From positions 62,001 through 126,000 of the forward strand of contig SFGS01000002.1 of NCBI GenBank assembly GCA_004557565.1: 64,000 nucleotides of DNA, read 5' to 3'. How positions within the stretch are numbered: position 1 is the first letter of the stretch; the number at the start of each line of letters is the position of its first letter. The DNA is from Bacteroidales bacterium. GTDB lineage: Bacteria; Bacteroidota; Bacteroidia; Bacteroidales; Muribaculaceae. Under the pieces are notes generated by a model, which worked only from the letters and a program-made list of their open reading frames with translations, was not told the origin of the DNA and ran no database searches. This document shows positions 49,982 to 58,820 of this stretch, piece by piece. The position numbers and the translations under genes are program-made.

Positions 49982-51598
49982 ATGATTATTACAAACAACT
50001 TAGGTATTCAATTCGGGAAAAAAGTTTTGTTCCAAGATGTGAATTTGAAGTTCACAGCTGGTAACTGTTATGGTATTATTGGTGCTAACGGTGCAGGTAA
50101 GAGTACGCTTATGCGTATGCTCAGCGGCCAACTCACACCAACACACGGTACCGTGACGCAAGGTCCTGGTGAACGCATGAGCGTGCTTGCCCAAGACCAC
50201 TTTGCATTCGACGACTTCTCCGTTATCGACACTGTGCTCCAAGGTCACTCTGAACTTTGGGCTGTGATGAAGGAAAAAGATGCTATTTATGCAAAAGAGG
50301 ATTTCTCTGATGCCGATGGCGTAAGAGCAAGCGAACTTGAAGAAAAATTCGCTGAAATGAATGGTTGGAATGCTGAAAGCGATGCGGCAGCCTTGCTTAG
50401 CGGTCTGGGCGTGAAGGAGGAATTTCACTACACTATGATGAAAGACATGCCAGCTAAAGCAAAGGTGCGTGTGCTGCTGGCTCAAGCGCTTTTCGGCAAC
50501 CCTGATAACTTGTTGCTCGATGAGCCTACCAACGACCTTGACCTCGACACCGTGACATGGCTGGAAAACTATTTGAGCAACTGCGAAAACACTGTGCTCG
50601 TGGTGAGCCACGACCGTCACTTCCTCGACGCTATTTCCACCCACACTTTGGATATCGACTATCACAAAATCACTCTCTATGCTGGTAACTACAGCTTCTG
50701 GTACCAGAGTAGCCAGTTGGCTTTGCGTCAACAGCAGCAACAGAATAAGCGTGCTGAAGAAAAGAAGAAGGAACTTCTTGAATTCATTCGCCGATTCAGC
50801 GCCAACGTGGCTAAATCTAAGCAAACTACAAGCCGCAAAAAGATGTTGGAAAAACTCAATATTGAAGAAATCCAACCATCTTCACGCCGCTATCCAGGCA
50901 TCATCTTCACTCCTGAACGTGAACCAGGCAACAAGATTCTTGAAGTGAACGGACTTACAGCAAGTATCGATGGCGAAATCTTGTTCAAGGACTTGACTTT
51001 CAACGTGGAGAAGGGCGACAAGATTGTGTTCTTGAGCCGCGACCCTCGTGCCATGACCGCTTTCTTCGAAATCATCACTGGCAACAGAAAGGCCGACGCT
51101 GGTACATTTGAATGGGGACAAACCATCACATATTCTTATCTGCCTCTCGAAAGCGATAAGTTCTTCGACAACGACTACAACCTCGTTGACTGGCTGGCAC
51201 AATACAGCAACGACACAAGCGAAATTTACCTCAAAGGCTTCTTGGGCAAGATGCTCTTTGCTGGCGAAGATGTGTTGAAGAAAGCGAAGGTGCTCTCTGG
51301 TGGTGAAAAGCGCAGATGTATGATTTCTAAGATGATGATGACCAATGCCAACACCATTATTCTCGACACCCCAACCAACCACCTCGACTTGGAATCAATT
51401 CAGGCGTTCAACAACACGCTCCAAGCCTTCAAGGGCATTGTGCTGATGTCGAGCCACGACCACGAATTTATCCAAACCGTTTGCAACCGTGAAATCGAAC
51501 TCACTCCAAACGGTATCATCGATAAGATGATGGACTACGACGACTACATCACCGACGAAAAAGTATTGGCTCTCCGCGAACAATACTACCAAAAATAA
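49982..51598 (+). CDS. ABC-F protein, YbiT-like
   Basis: 538 residues with two ABC domains, typical of YbiT. Domain 1: Walker A GANGAGKST near 37, an atypical signature (DMPAKAKVRVLLAQAL) and LLDEPTNDLD. Domain 2: the P-loop is not canonical (VFLSRDPRAMTAFFEII in its place), but LSGGEKRR is. The second Walker B reads ILDTPTNHLD: the catalytic Glu is Thr. The inter-domain linker is Gln/Arg/Lys-rich, as needed for ribosome binding. Family members gate translation elongation according to energy state. Confidence 0.85.
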   Translation: MIITNNLGIQFGKKVLFQDVNLKFTAGNCYGIIGANGAGKSTLMRMLSGQLTPTHGTVTQGPGERMSVLAQDHFAFDDFSVIDTVLQGHSELWAVMKEKDAIYAKEDFSDADGVRASELEEKFAEMNGWNAESDAAALLSGLGVKEEFHYTMMKDMPAKAKVRVLLAQALFGNPDNLLLDEPTNDLDLDTVTWLENYLSNCENTVLVVSHDRHFLDAISTHTLDIDYHKITLYAGNYSFWYQSSQLALRQQQQQNKRAEEKKKELLEFIRRFSANVAKSKQTTSRKKMLEKLNIEEIQPSSRRYPGIIFTPEREPGNKILEVNGLTASIDGEILFKDLTFNVEKGDKIVFLSRDPRAMTAFFEIITGNRKADAGTFEWGQTITYSYLPLESDKFFDNDYNLVDWLAQYSNDTSEIYLKGFLGKMLFAGEDVLKKAKVLSGGEKRRCMISKMMMTNANTIILDTPTNHLDLESIQAFNNTLQAFKGIVLMSSHDHEFIQTVCNREIELTPNGIIDKMMDYDDYITDEKVLALREQYYQK

Positions 51599-51621
51599 TC
51601 CCCACAGGATACACACAAAAC

Positions 51622-51660
51622 AAAAGGCGGCTGAATCCGAATCAGTCGCCTTTTCTGTTA
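51622..51660. terminator. Terminator shared by the YbiT-like gene and ssrA
   Basis: AAAAGGCGGCTGA / TCAGTCGCCTTTT, 13 bp with one mismatch, with A and T tracts on both sides, between convergent transcripts. Confidence 0.8.
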
Positions 51661-51667
51661 CCTTTTG

Positions 51668-52065
51668 TGGAGATGGAGGGGATTGAACCCTCGTCCAAAC
51701 GTGGAACTAATAAGCTTTCTACATGCTTAGTCTTGACTTGGTTTTCGTCGATAGGCAGGATCAAGACCACCAACCTAAAGCTTATTCTCTAAATTTCGCC
51801 AAATCCGCGAGACTCGAATCCAGCTATTCCCGAAATTCCTGCACCGCCATATCGATACGCCTCGGAAAAAGGGCAATCGGGCGATGTCTCGTTACTACCT
51901 CCTTGGGTAGTAATAAAGCCAACTTACTGTACTTCGGTTAGGCAGCGAGAGCGTAGTTGTTTTCGCCATTTAAATTTGTCAATGACTGAGATTATAGAGC
52001 CTTGCCATTATCGCTCTGCATGCTTACTTACCACCTCTACACGCTGTCAAAGCCATGTCATCCCC
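51668..52065 (-). ncRNA. ssrA: Transfer-messenger RNA (tmRNA)
   Basis: The 5' end GGGGATG pairs with 3' CATCTCC (7 bp with one G-T pair) to make the tRNA-like acceptor. The T arm reads GAGGG-TTCAATC-CCCTC. The tag frame on the minus strand (51938-51967) reads GENNYALAA then TAA, a Bacteroidetes-type degradation tag with the usual ALAA end. The last CCA is not encoded (discriminator A is followed by CAAAA). A TAATTTTG box lies at 52086-52093. Rescues stalled ribosomes with SmpB. Length about 398 nt. Confidence 0.93.
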
Positions 52066-52158
52066 ATGTAGTTTGATAAGTGGTGCAAAATTACACTATA
52101 ATTCCGAAATAGAAAAATTGAAATGCAGTTTTTTTGTGGAAAGTTCTACAAAAAGCAC

Positions 52159-52166
52159 TAATTTTG
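52159..52166 (+). promoter_or_regulatory. -7 element immediately before the DUF4369 gene
   Basis: TAATTTTG, ending 4 bases before the ATG at 52171; the transcript could be leaderless. A TTTG lies 22 bases upstream (52133-52136), slightly too far. Confidence 0.45.
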
Positions 52167-52170
52167 CATT

Positions 52171-52782
52171 ATGAACATTCGAAACCTCATTATATTTTCA
52201 TCAATAGCACTTGGTCTGTTTAGCAGTTGCGACAGAGAATCCGATATTAGCACCTATAAACTGAAGATTAAATCTGAAATTGCCGACTCCGATAGCGTGA
52301 AAGTGCTGGTGTATGATTCCGACTACAATCACCTGCGCACACTGAATGCTGGCAAACTCAAAAACGGTACGCTCACACTTTCTGGAGAAATGCAGCAGCA
52401 AACCATCGCCTTGCTCGACTATGGCAAGAAGGAACCAATCACTTTCATTCTCGAAAAGTGCGAAACAGAAATCACCATCGGAAAAGACAATGTGATTATA
52501 TGGGGCGGTAAAGCCAACCACGAATACCTTTCAAAATGCAAAAACATTTACACGCTCGACAAGCAGCTCAAGAAAATCGAGAACGACTATCGCAAAGCGT
52601 TAGCCGACTCATCGCTCAACCCTGCAAAGGAGAAGAAACTATTGCAAATTCACAAAACCCTTTCCGACTCGCTACAGCACACCATTATCCATGCCATTAA
52701 CGGCAACGATGAAGTAGGGCAGCTCGTCAAGGAGAAATTCTTCAATCGCTTAGACACCACAAGTTTGAAACAAATCAAGTAA
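52171..52782 (+). CDS. DUF4369-type lipoprotein
   Basis: 203 residues with lipobox (GLFSSC). A beta-rich DUF4369-like part (residues 30-115: TYKLKIKSEIADSDSVKVLV, TLSGEMQQQTIALLDYG) is followed by a helical, charged C-terminus. In relatives this domain often precedes a thioredoxin domain; here the rest is absent, so the protein is the domain alone. A TAATTTTG box ends only 4 bases before the start codon. Confidence 0.7.
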   Translation: MNIRNLIIFSSIALGLFSSCDRESDISTYKLKIKSEIADSDSVKVLVYDSDYNHLRTLNAGKLKNGTLTLSGEMQQQTIALLDYGKKEPITFILEKCETEITIGKDNVIIWGGKANHEYLSKCKNIYTLDKQLKKIENDYRKALADSSLNPAKEKKLLQIHKTLSDSLQHTIIHAINGNDEVGQLVKEKFFNRLDTTSLKQIK

Positions 52783-52807
52783 CCTAAGCATCATATATAT
52801 AAAATAA

Positions 52808-52840
52808 TTAAAGCCACCCTAATGGATGGCTTTAATTTAT
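52808..52840. terminator. Terminator between the DUF4369 gene and rplI
   Basis: TTAAAGCCA / TGGCTTTAA stem, followed by T-rich sequence, between convergent genes. Confidence 0.65.
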
Positions 52841-52861
52841 TGCGAATATATTTTGTAAATA

Positions 52862-53344
52862 TTATTCAGCTGGAGTTGCTTCAACTTCTGCTTCTGGTTC
52901 AGCTTCTGCTACAACTTCGAAAGGAATTACAGCAGACACTTCCTTGTGGAGCTTAACGATAGCTTCATACTTGCCGAGTTCCTTAACTTGGTTCTTCACA
53001 ACGATAATCTTGCGATCGATGTTGTGACCGAGCTTCTCAAGAGCTTCAGCAATTTGAATGTTGGTGATTGAACCATAGATGGTGCCCTTGTTGCTCACCT
53101 TAGCGGTAAGAGTAAGAGCTACATCCTTCAGGCTTTCAGCCACAGCTTCTGCATCAGCTTTGATCTTAGCGAGCTTGTGAGCGCGTTGACGTTGGTTTTC
53201 AGCCAACACCTTAAGTGCAGATTCAGAAGCGATAACTGCCTTGCCTTGTGGAATAAGGTAGTTACGACCGTAACCACTCTTTACTTCAACTACATCATCC
53301 TTGTATCCAAGGTTGTTGATATCTTCTTTTAAAATAATCTTCAT
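52862..53344 (-). CDS. rplI: 50S ribosomal protein L9
   Basis: 160 residues; starts MKIILKEDINNLGYKDDVVE and has GYGRNYLIPQGKAV, the L9 signature. The C-terminal ~15 residues are an acidic, Ala/Glu/Pro-rich extension common in Bacteroidetes. Last gene of the rpsF-rpsR-rplI operon. Confidence 0.97.
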   Translation of the reverse strand: MKIILKEDINNLGYKDDVVEVKSGYGRNYLIPQGKAVIASESALKVLAENQRQRAHKLAKIKADAEAVAESLKDVALTLTAKVSNKGTIYGSITNIQIAEALEKLGHNIDRKIIVVKNQVKELGKYEAIVKLHKEVSAVIPFEVVAEAEPEAEVEATPAE

Positions 53345-53367
53345 AAAAACTTTCCTCCTTTTTTAAA

Positions 53368-53634
53368 TTATTTCATCAAATCGGTAACGTAAGGAAGCAA
53401 AGCCAAGTGACGAGCACGCTTAACGGCTTTAGCAACTCTTCTTTGGAACTTCAGAGAAGTACCGGTGATGCGACGAGGAAGAATCTTACCCTGCTCGTTC
53501 AAGAATTTCTTCAAGAATTCAGGATCCTTATAGTCGATGTACTTGATACCGCTACGTTTGAAACGGCAATATTTTTTCTTCTTGGTGTCCACTGAAAGTG
53601 GAGTGAGATAACGGATTTCTGATTGTTGTGCCAT
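53368..53634 (-). CDS. rpsR: 30S ribosomal protein S18
   Basis: 88 residues with KKKYCRFKRSGIKYIDYKDP, then FLNEQGKILPRRITGTSLKF, the S18 core that binds 16S rRNA with S6. Standard gene order; 23 bases upstream of rplI. Confidence 0.97.
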   Translation of the reverse strand: MAQQSEIRYLTPLSVDTKKKKYCRFKRSGIKYIDYKDPEFLKKFLNEQGKILPRRITGTSLKFQRRVAKAVKRARHLALLPYVTDLMK

Positions 53635-53653
53635 AGTTTAAAACCTCCTAAAA

Positions 53654-54037
53654 TTAAGCATTGTTTGATTCTTCAGCTGGAGTTTCTTCAGCCTTTACTT
53701 CTTTAGCACTCTTCTTCAAGCCACGACGCTTTACAGCATATTCGTGAGCAAACTTGTCGAGGTGGAAAGTGAGGAAGCGGAGTACGCGTTCGTCACGACG
53801 ATAAGCAGTTTCGAGTTTTGCAACTACGGTTGGCTCTGCATCGAATTCCAACAAAGTGTAAAATCCGGTAGTTTTCTTTTGGATTGGATAAGCGAGCTTG
53901 CGCAAACCCCAATTTTCTTCGTTAGCAATTTCTGCACCATGTTTGGTGAGAACTGCTTTGAATTTCTCTACCGCTTCCTTCATCTGAGGCTCAGACAAAA
54001 CGGGAGTTAAAATGAAAACGGTTTCGTAATGATTCAT
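53654..54037 (-). CDS. rpsF: 30S ribosomal protein S6
   Basis: 127 residues; MNHYETVFILTPVLSEPQMK and YPIQKKTTGFYTLLEFDAEP are standard S6 elements. A charged, lysine- and glutamate-rich tail follows. First gene of the operon. Confidence 0.97.
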   Translation of the reverse strand: MNHYETVFILTPVLSEPQMKEAVEKFKAVLTKHGAEIANEENWGLRKLAYPIQKKTTGFYTLLEFDAEPTVVAKLETAYRRDERVLRFLTFHLDKFAHEYAVKRRGLKKSAKEVKAEETPAEESNNA

Positions 54038-54093
54038 ATTACTTTAAATGATTAAAAATTAATAATTTGCCTCTTGTTGTCCAAAAAGCGGTG

Positions 54094-54124
54094 CAAAGTT
54101 AGTGATTTTTTGCCAAACCACAAA
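54094..54124 (-). promoter_or_regulatory. Promoter of rpsF-rpsR-rplI
   Basis: Minus strand: TTTG (54121-54124), 19 bases, TAACTTTG (54094-54101), a perfect consensus. It begins directly after the thioredoxin gene's terminator. Confidence 0.7.
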
Positions 54125-54125
54125 C

Positions 54126-54176
54126 AAAAAACACCTGAAAATTTGGAGATTATCTTCAATTTCAGGTGTTTTTTCA
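54126..54176 (-). terminator. Terminator of the thioredoxin gene
   Basis: AAAAACACCTGAAA / TTTCAGGTGTTTTT, 14-bp perfect stem with a 22-base loop, U tract on the minus strand. Confidence 0.75.
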
Positions 54177-54196
54177 GGTCAATATCAGAATTTCGC

Positions 54197-54625
54197 TTAT
54201 TTTCCAAGCAGAATTTCATTGATTTTCTTGGCAATCACTTCCTTGGGGTAGAGCCCGGTTAAAGTTTTGGGCGTTCCTTTTTTGGGGAAAAACACCAAGA
54301 ATGGCACGCTGCGCACTTGCAGGGCTTGAGCAAGTGGCTTGTTTTTATCCACATCCACGCTGTAAAAGTCCACCTTGCCCTTGAATTGCTTTGCCAATTC
54401 GTCAAGAATAGGGGCGAGCTTCCGACATGGGCCGCACCAAGTGGCGTTGAAATCAACCACGGCAGGTCGATTGCCTTTAAAATGAAATGATGTGTCCTGC
54501 TCCAAGATGAAGCCAATCTTCTCGGCAAACTGCTCCATGTCTATTTCTTGAACCTTTCCCTTAATCTGGGCACTGGCGCAAAGCATGGCAACGCTTGCAA
54601 ATAATGTTAAAACGATTCTTTTCAT
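54197..54625 (-). CDS. Periplasmic thioredoxin-like protein
   Basis: 142 residues with a signal peptide (1-19, ASA/Q) and a thioredoxin fold: WCGPC at 64-68, VRSVPFLVFF with the cis-proline, and a basic C-terminal helix. Exported thioredoxins reduce disulfides or deliver electrons to periplasmic partners. A DUF4301 gene precedes it by 19 bases in the same direction. Confidence 0.88.
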   Translation of the reverse strand: MKRIVLTLFASVAMLCASAQIKGKVQEIDMEQFAEKIGFILEQDTSFHFKGNRPAVVDFNATWCGPCRKLAPILDELAKQFKGKVDFYSVDVDKNKPLAQALQVRSVPFLVFFPKKGTPKTLTGLYPKEVIAKKINEILLGK

Positions 54626-54644
54626 AACCTATAATTGTTATTGT

Positions 54645-56168
54645 TTATTGATGCTCTGGACGCAAGAGGTCGTTCACCGTCTTTACTGGGTTGAAGGTTT
54701 CGATTGGCACTTCCACAAACACGGTAATCCAGTCGCTCATCGAGCCGTTCCACAATCCTGGCAATTCAAGTGCCTTGATGTCAACGCCATTTTTCGACTT
54801 CATGCTAATCAAACCAGTGTCAAGGTCAACAAATTCCTTCAAATTGAATTTCTCGCCCTTATAGTCTTTCAAATAGCACACCAAATCCACAGGATTGAAG
54901 TGTGTGCCGCTGTTCATTAATGCCACTGCATCGGGATTTGACGAGTCGATTTGTGCCGATTCGAGGATTTGTGGCGAATAAGTACCGTCAGGGTTATAAG
55001 CCAAATATGGGCCACCGCCTGGCTCGCCTTCATTTTTCACCACGCCGCACACACGAATTGGGCGGTTGAGTTTCGCCTTGATGTATGCGCATAGTTGCTC
55101 TTTATCCATTTCTGCGGTCTTGTCGGAATGAATCGAGAGTTCATTTTCCAAGTATGCGAGCATCGGCTTTAGTTCTTTCTCTGTGCATTCGCCAGCCTCA
55201 ATCTTTTGGAGCATAGCGGCAACCTTGGCTTGAATTTCCACCAGATAGCCGGCAATCACACGTTTATATTTTGTGGTTGTAGCACGGAACTTCGATGGCA
55301 CCACATTGTCGATATTCTTGATGAACACAACAGCGGCTTCACGTTCATTCAAGTTCTCAATAAGCGCACCATGGCCAGCAGGGCGGAACAGCAGTTCGCC
55401 ATTTGGCTCGCGATATGGCGTGTTATCCATATTCACAGCTATAGTGTCGGTCGATGATTTTTGCTCCGACATGGTCACATTATATTTCACGCCCCACACT
55501 TGCTCATAAATTGGCAATTTAGCCGTCAACAGTTTTTCAAATTCCGCTTTATGCTCTGGCGAAACAGTGAAGTGCAAATTCACCTTGCGGTTTTTGTCAG
55601 CGGCATATTGTGCGCCTTCCTCCAAATGTTCTTCAAGTGGGGTGTGGGCATTGCCACCTGTGGTTTTGTGGAATTTGAGCAAAGCCTTTGGCAAGAAGCC
55701 GTAGTTCAAACCTACAGGTTCAAGCATCGCTTTCACCACGTCCACATACCTTCCTGCCGACATCAGTTCTTGCACATTTGAGCGATAGAGTTTTCTGCAA
55801 GCGTTGTTCAAGTCGGCATAGAATGCAAATTTTGTGATGTTTTCAAAATACTCCTTTTCAAAATCAGTGGTAGGCGCATCTTTTCCCGACGAAGCGAAAG
55901 CAAACATATTCTTAAACATGCGACTTGCCGCACCAGAGGCTGGCACAAATTTCTCAATAGCCTTGCCTGTCTGTTGGAAATCCGACCATGCTTTCACACA
56001 AGCGGCTGTTTCTTCGGGCGAGAATGCCTTGATTCCATTGCCGATGGTAGCAACAGCGTTGATTTTCAAAAATGGGAAACCCACTTCAAAGCGCTTCAGT
56101 TGAGCGTCAATCATTTCGGCTGTGATACCTTTCTTCTCAATGAATGTCAAATCAGAGGTAGATAACAT
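54645..56168 (-). CDS. DUF4301 protein, nucleotidyltransferase-like
   Basis: 507 residues, cytoplasmic. KFVPASGAASRMFKNM near residue 76 resembles a nucleotide-binding loop of sugar nucleotidyltransferases, and GTHFNPVDLVC, EPGGGPYLAY and RPAGHGALIENLN are conserved in DUF4301. Exact reaction is unknown to me; the family is mostly found in Bacteroidetes. It precedes the thioredoxin gene. Confidence 0.75.
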   Translation of the reverse strand: MLSTSDLTFIEKKGITAEMIDAQLKRFEVGFPFLKINAVATIGNGIKAFSPEETAACVKAWSDFQQTGKAIEKFVPASGAASRMFKNMFAFASSGKDAPTTDFEKEYFENITKFAFYADLNNACRKLYRSNVQELMSAGRYVDVVKAMLEPVGLNYGFLPKALLKFHKTTGGNAHTPLEEHLEEGAQYAADKNRKVNLHFTVSPEHKAEFEKLLTAKLPIYEQVWGVKYNVTMSEQKSSTDTIAVNMDNTPYREPNGELLFRPAGHGALIENLNEREAAVVFIKNIDNVVPSKFRATTTKYKRVIAGYLVEIQAKVAAMLQKIEAGECTEKELKPMLAYLENELSIHSDKTAEMDKEQLCAYIKAKLNRPIRVCGVVKNEGEPGGGPYLAYNPDGTYSPQILESAQIDSSNPDAVALMNSGTHFNPVDLVCYLKDYKGEKFNLKEFVDLDTGLISMKSKNGVDIKALELPGLWNGSMSDWITVFVEVPIETFNPVKTVNDLLRPEHQ

Positions 56169-56304
56169 AGCAATAATTCAATAATTTATAAAGTTTTTCG
56201 TTTAATTTAATATTCCGTAATGGCAACTTAATTAGTTTGTCATTTGTAAAGTTAAGCATTTTATTTTAATTTTGGGGCGAAATTTAGACAATAATACGTG
56301 CAAA

Positions 56305-58521
56305 ATGAACACAGACCTCAAATATTTCAACGAAGAAGAGAAGAAAAACGTCGCAGCCTATGTGGAGGCTTTGCGCTCAATGCATGGTAGCGAGCTTGCT
56401 GAGTCTGATTTTCAGAATGTGTACCGGGTGATTGTCGAGGGCATTGACGCTGGCCACATCAAGCGCGATAAATACGGCATTAATCCTGTGGAGCGCAGCC
56501 TATGCACGGCTTGCCTTGTGAACGAACTCATCGCTCCCGACCGCAACATCACCATCGCCACGTTGCTCTACAATCTCTCTCGGGAGGGCTTCGTGACGGA
56601 AGAACAGATCAAAGATATGTTCGGCTCGGATGTGTCAAAGCTCGTTCATGGATTGATTAATGTGTCATCACTATATAAAAAACAGGCAGCTGTGGAGAAC
56701 GACAATTTCCACAAGTTGCTCATGACTTTTGCCGAAGATATTCGTGTGATTATCATCATGATTGTCGATCGCTTGGGGTTGATGCGCAGAATCAATCACC
56801 ACCCCGACGAGAAGTTTGTACGCGACATATCTTCCGAGGCACGTTACTTGTATGCACCACTGGCTCACCGCTTGGGTCTTTACACCATCAAGTCGGAGCT
56901 GGAAGACCTTTCATTGAAATATCTCAACAGAAAGATATACACCCAAATCGCTCAAAAGTTGAACGAGACGAAGCGTCAGCGCGATGCCTACGTCACCAAC
57001 TTTATCGAGCCTATCCGCCAAGGACTCGAAAAATCGGGGTTGAAATACGAAATCAAGGGCCGCACCAAGTCAATCAACAGCATTTGGAACAAGATGCGCA
57101 AGAAGGACGTGGACCTAAAGGACATGTACGACCTGTTTGCCATTCGCATCATTCTCGACTCGCCAAAGGAGCAGGAGAAGCGTGATTGCTGGACGGCGTA
57201 TTCTATCGTCACCGACATCTACACCGCCAACGTATCGCGCCTGAAGGACTGGATTTCGATGCCTAAGTCTAACGGCTACGAGTCGCTCCACATCACCGTG
57301 CGAGGACAGGAAGATAAGTGGGTGGAGGTGCAGGTGCGCACGAAGCGAATGGACGAGATTGCTGAGCGTGGACTTGCCGCACACTGGAAGTACAAGGGCA
57401 TCAAGAGTGAGGGCGATGTGGACATGTGGATGAACAATGTGCGCGAGGTGCTTGAGGCTGGCAGCGATGGTCAAATGGGGCTGATTCGTGAAATGAACAT
57501 GAACCTTTATGATAAAGAGGTGTTTGTGTTCACTCCGAAAGGCGACCTCTTTAAGTTGCCACTGGGCTCTACCGTGCTCGACTTCGCTTTCCACATTCAC
57601 TCGAAAGTGGGTTGCACTTGCATCGGCGCAAAGGTCGATGGCAAAAACCAGAAGTTCAACTACAAGCTGAAGAGTGGCGACACCATCGAGATTCTCACTT
57701 CCACCAACCAATCGCCACGACAAGACTGGCTCAACTTCGTGGTCACCTCTAAGGCACGCAACAAAATCAAACAAGCCGTCAACGAGGAAAAAATGAAGAA
57801 GGCGGATATGGTGCGCGAAATGCTCGAACGCCGTTTCAAGAACCGTAAAATCGATGTTGACGAAGCCTCGTTCTCTAAATATGTGAAAAAGAGGGGCTAC
57901 AAGTCAATAATTGACTTTTATGTAGAAATTGAGTTGGGCAATATCGATGCCAACGAGGTGATAGACGGTTACGCAGAGTTCATCAAGCCTGTTGAGCAAG
58001 TGCTCACCCACGAGACTGCTGATAAGTTTGTGCTCCAAAGCAAGGTGCAAGACACCGACGACACCGACTCAGAGATCCTGATTATCGGCAACGATGTGAA
58101 AGGCATCAACTACAAGTTCTCGAAGTGCTGCAATCCAATCTATGGCGACAAGATTATGGGTTTCATATCCAGTTCCGGAGCCATTAAAATCCACCGCATG
58201 GACTGTGGCAACGTGAAGAACTTGATGGAGAAATATCCTTACCGCGTCATCAAGTCGCAATGGTCGGGCAAACTTGGCAACCAATTCGCCGCCACGCTGA
58301 AAGTCGTAGGGCAGGACGACATTGGTATCGTTACTAACATCACTTCGCTCATCAACAAGGAGGGCGACACCGTGCTGCGCAACATTTCCATCAACTCTAA
58401 CGACGGGCTTTTTGAAGGGCACCTCGTGATCGGCATCAATAGCCTCGATCACCTCTCCACCTTAATCCAAAAAATCCAAAATCTCCGAGGCGTAAAAGAG
58501 GTCACCCGCCTCTCCCATTAA
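56305..58521 (+). CDS. relA: RelA-type (p)ppGpp synthetase with degenerate hydrolase domain
   Basis: 738 residues from ATG at 56305 (a TTG 11 codons upstream is also open). Layout: HD-like domain (about 1-190), synthetase (about 235-380), TGS (about 395-460), helical, C-terminal ACT (about 650-738). The HD-catalytic dipeptide is replaced (LLYNLS where active proteins have LLHD) and other His ligands are missing. The synthetase keeps SINSIWNKM, SNGYESLHITV and EVQVRTKRMDEIAERG. So it should make but not degrade (p)ppGpp; a second RSH for hydrolysis is expected elsewhere. Confidence 0.88.
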   Translation: MNTDLKYFNEEEKKNVAAYVEALRSMHGSELAESDFQNVYRVIVEGIDAGHIKRDKYGINPVERSLCTACLVNELIAPDRNITIATLLYNLSREGFVTEEQIKDMFGSDVSKLVHGLINVSSLYKKQAAVENDNFHKLLMTFAEDIRVIIIMIVDRLGLMRRINHHPDEKFVRDISSEARYLYAPLAHRLGLYTIKSELEDLSLKYLNRKIYTQIAQKLNETKRQRDAYVTNFIEPIRQGLEKSGLKYEIKGRTKSINSIWNKMRKKDVDLKDMYDLFAIRIILDSPKEQEKRDCWTAYSIVTDIYTANVSRLKDWISMPKSNGYESLHITVRGQEDKWVEVQVRTKRMDEIAERGLAAHWKYKGIKSEGDVDMWMNNVREVLEAGSDGQMGLIREMNMNLYDKEVFVFTPKGDLFKLPLGSTVLDFAFHIHSKVGCTCIGAKVDGKNQKFNYKLKSGDTIEILTSTNQSPRQDWLNFVVTSKARNKIKQAVNEEKMKKADMVREMLERRFKNRKIDVDEASFSKYVKKRGYKSIIDFYVEIELGNIDANEVIDGYAEFIKPVEQVLTHETADKFVLQSKVQDTDDTDSEILIIGNDVKGINYKFSKCCNPIYGDKIMGFISSSGAIKIHRMDCGNVKNLMEKYPYRVIKSQWSGKLGNQFAATLKVVGQDDIGIVTNITSLINKEGDTVLRNISINSNDGLFEGHLVIGINSLDHLSTLIQKIQNLRGVKEVTRLSH

Positions 58522-58564
58522 AGCACCGACACAAAATGCTCCATCTTGGTTAATAACCATTTAC

Positions 58565-58598
58565 AGCGGACGCAAAATTATTGCGTCCGCTTCCTTTT
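58565..58598 (+). terminator. Terminator of relA
   Basis: Perfect 11-bp stem AGCGGACGCAA - AATTA - TTGCGTCCGCT followed by TCCTTTTT. The remainder of the gap to 58820 holds only a promoter and the TTAACCCAAATC motif (58645-58656). Confidence 0.85.
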
Positions 58599-58718
58599 TA
58601 ACACAAAACCTAAACCAAATTTAACCACAAAAGCCACAGAATTTTTAACCCAAATCAAGTTCACCAATTAATAATAGGAGTTAAGTATTTGCGCAATTTC
58701 AAATACCAATTTTTAGGT

Positions 58719-58750
58719 ATTGCCAAAACACATAAACCCTCGTAATTTTG
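58719..58750 (+). promoter_or_regulatory. Promoter of the heme-acquisition locus
   Basis: ATTG (58719-58722), 20 bases, TAATTTTG (58743-58750); leader about 65 bases. No iron-responsive operator could be recognised. Confidence 0.5.
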
Positions 58751-58820
58751 CAACCGAAAACAATGATAATCACAAGATTGAAACTTCAATTGAAATATAA
58801 TAACAAAAAAAAAGAATAAC

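Noticed and set aside
50000..50875. 291-codon frame opposite the YbiT-like gene
   Set aside because: Antisense shadow; its His/Val/Cys-rich text reads as the complement of conserved ABC motifs.
57115..57774. 219-codon frame opposite relA
   Set aside because: Shadow of the synthetase and TGS domains on the plus strand; no independent support.
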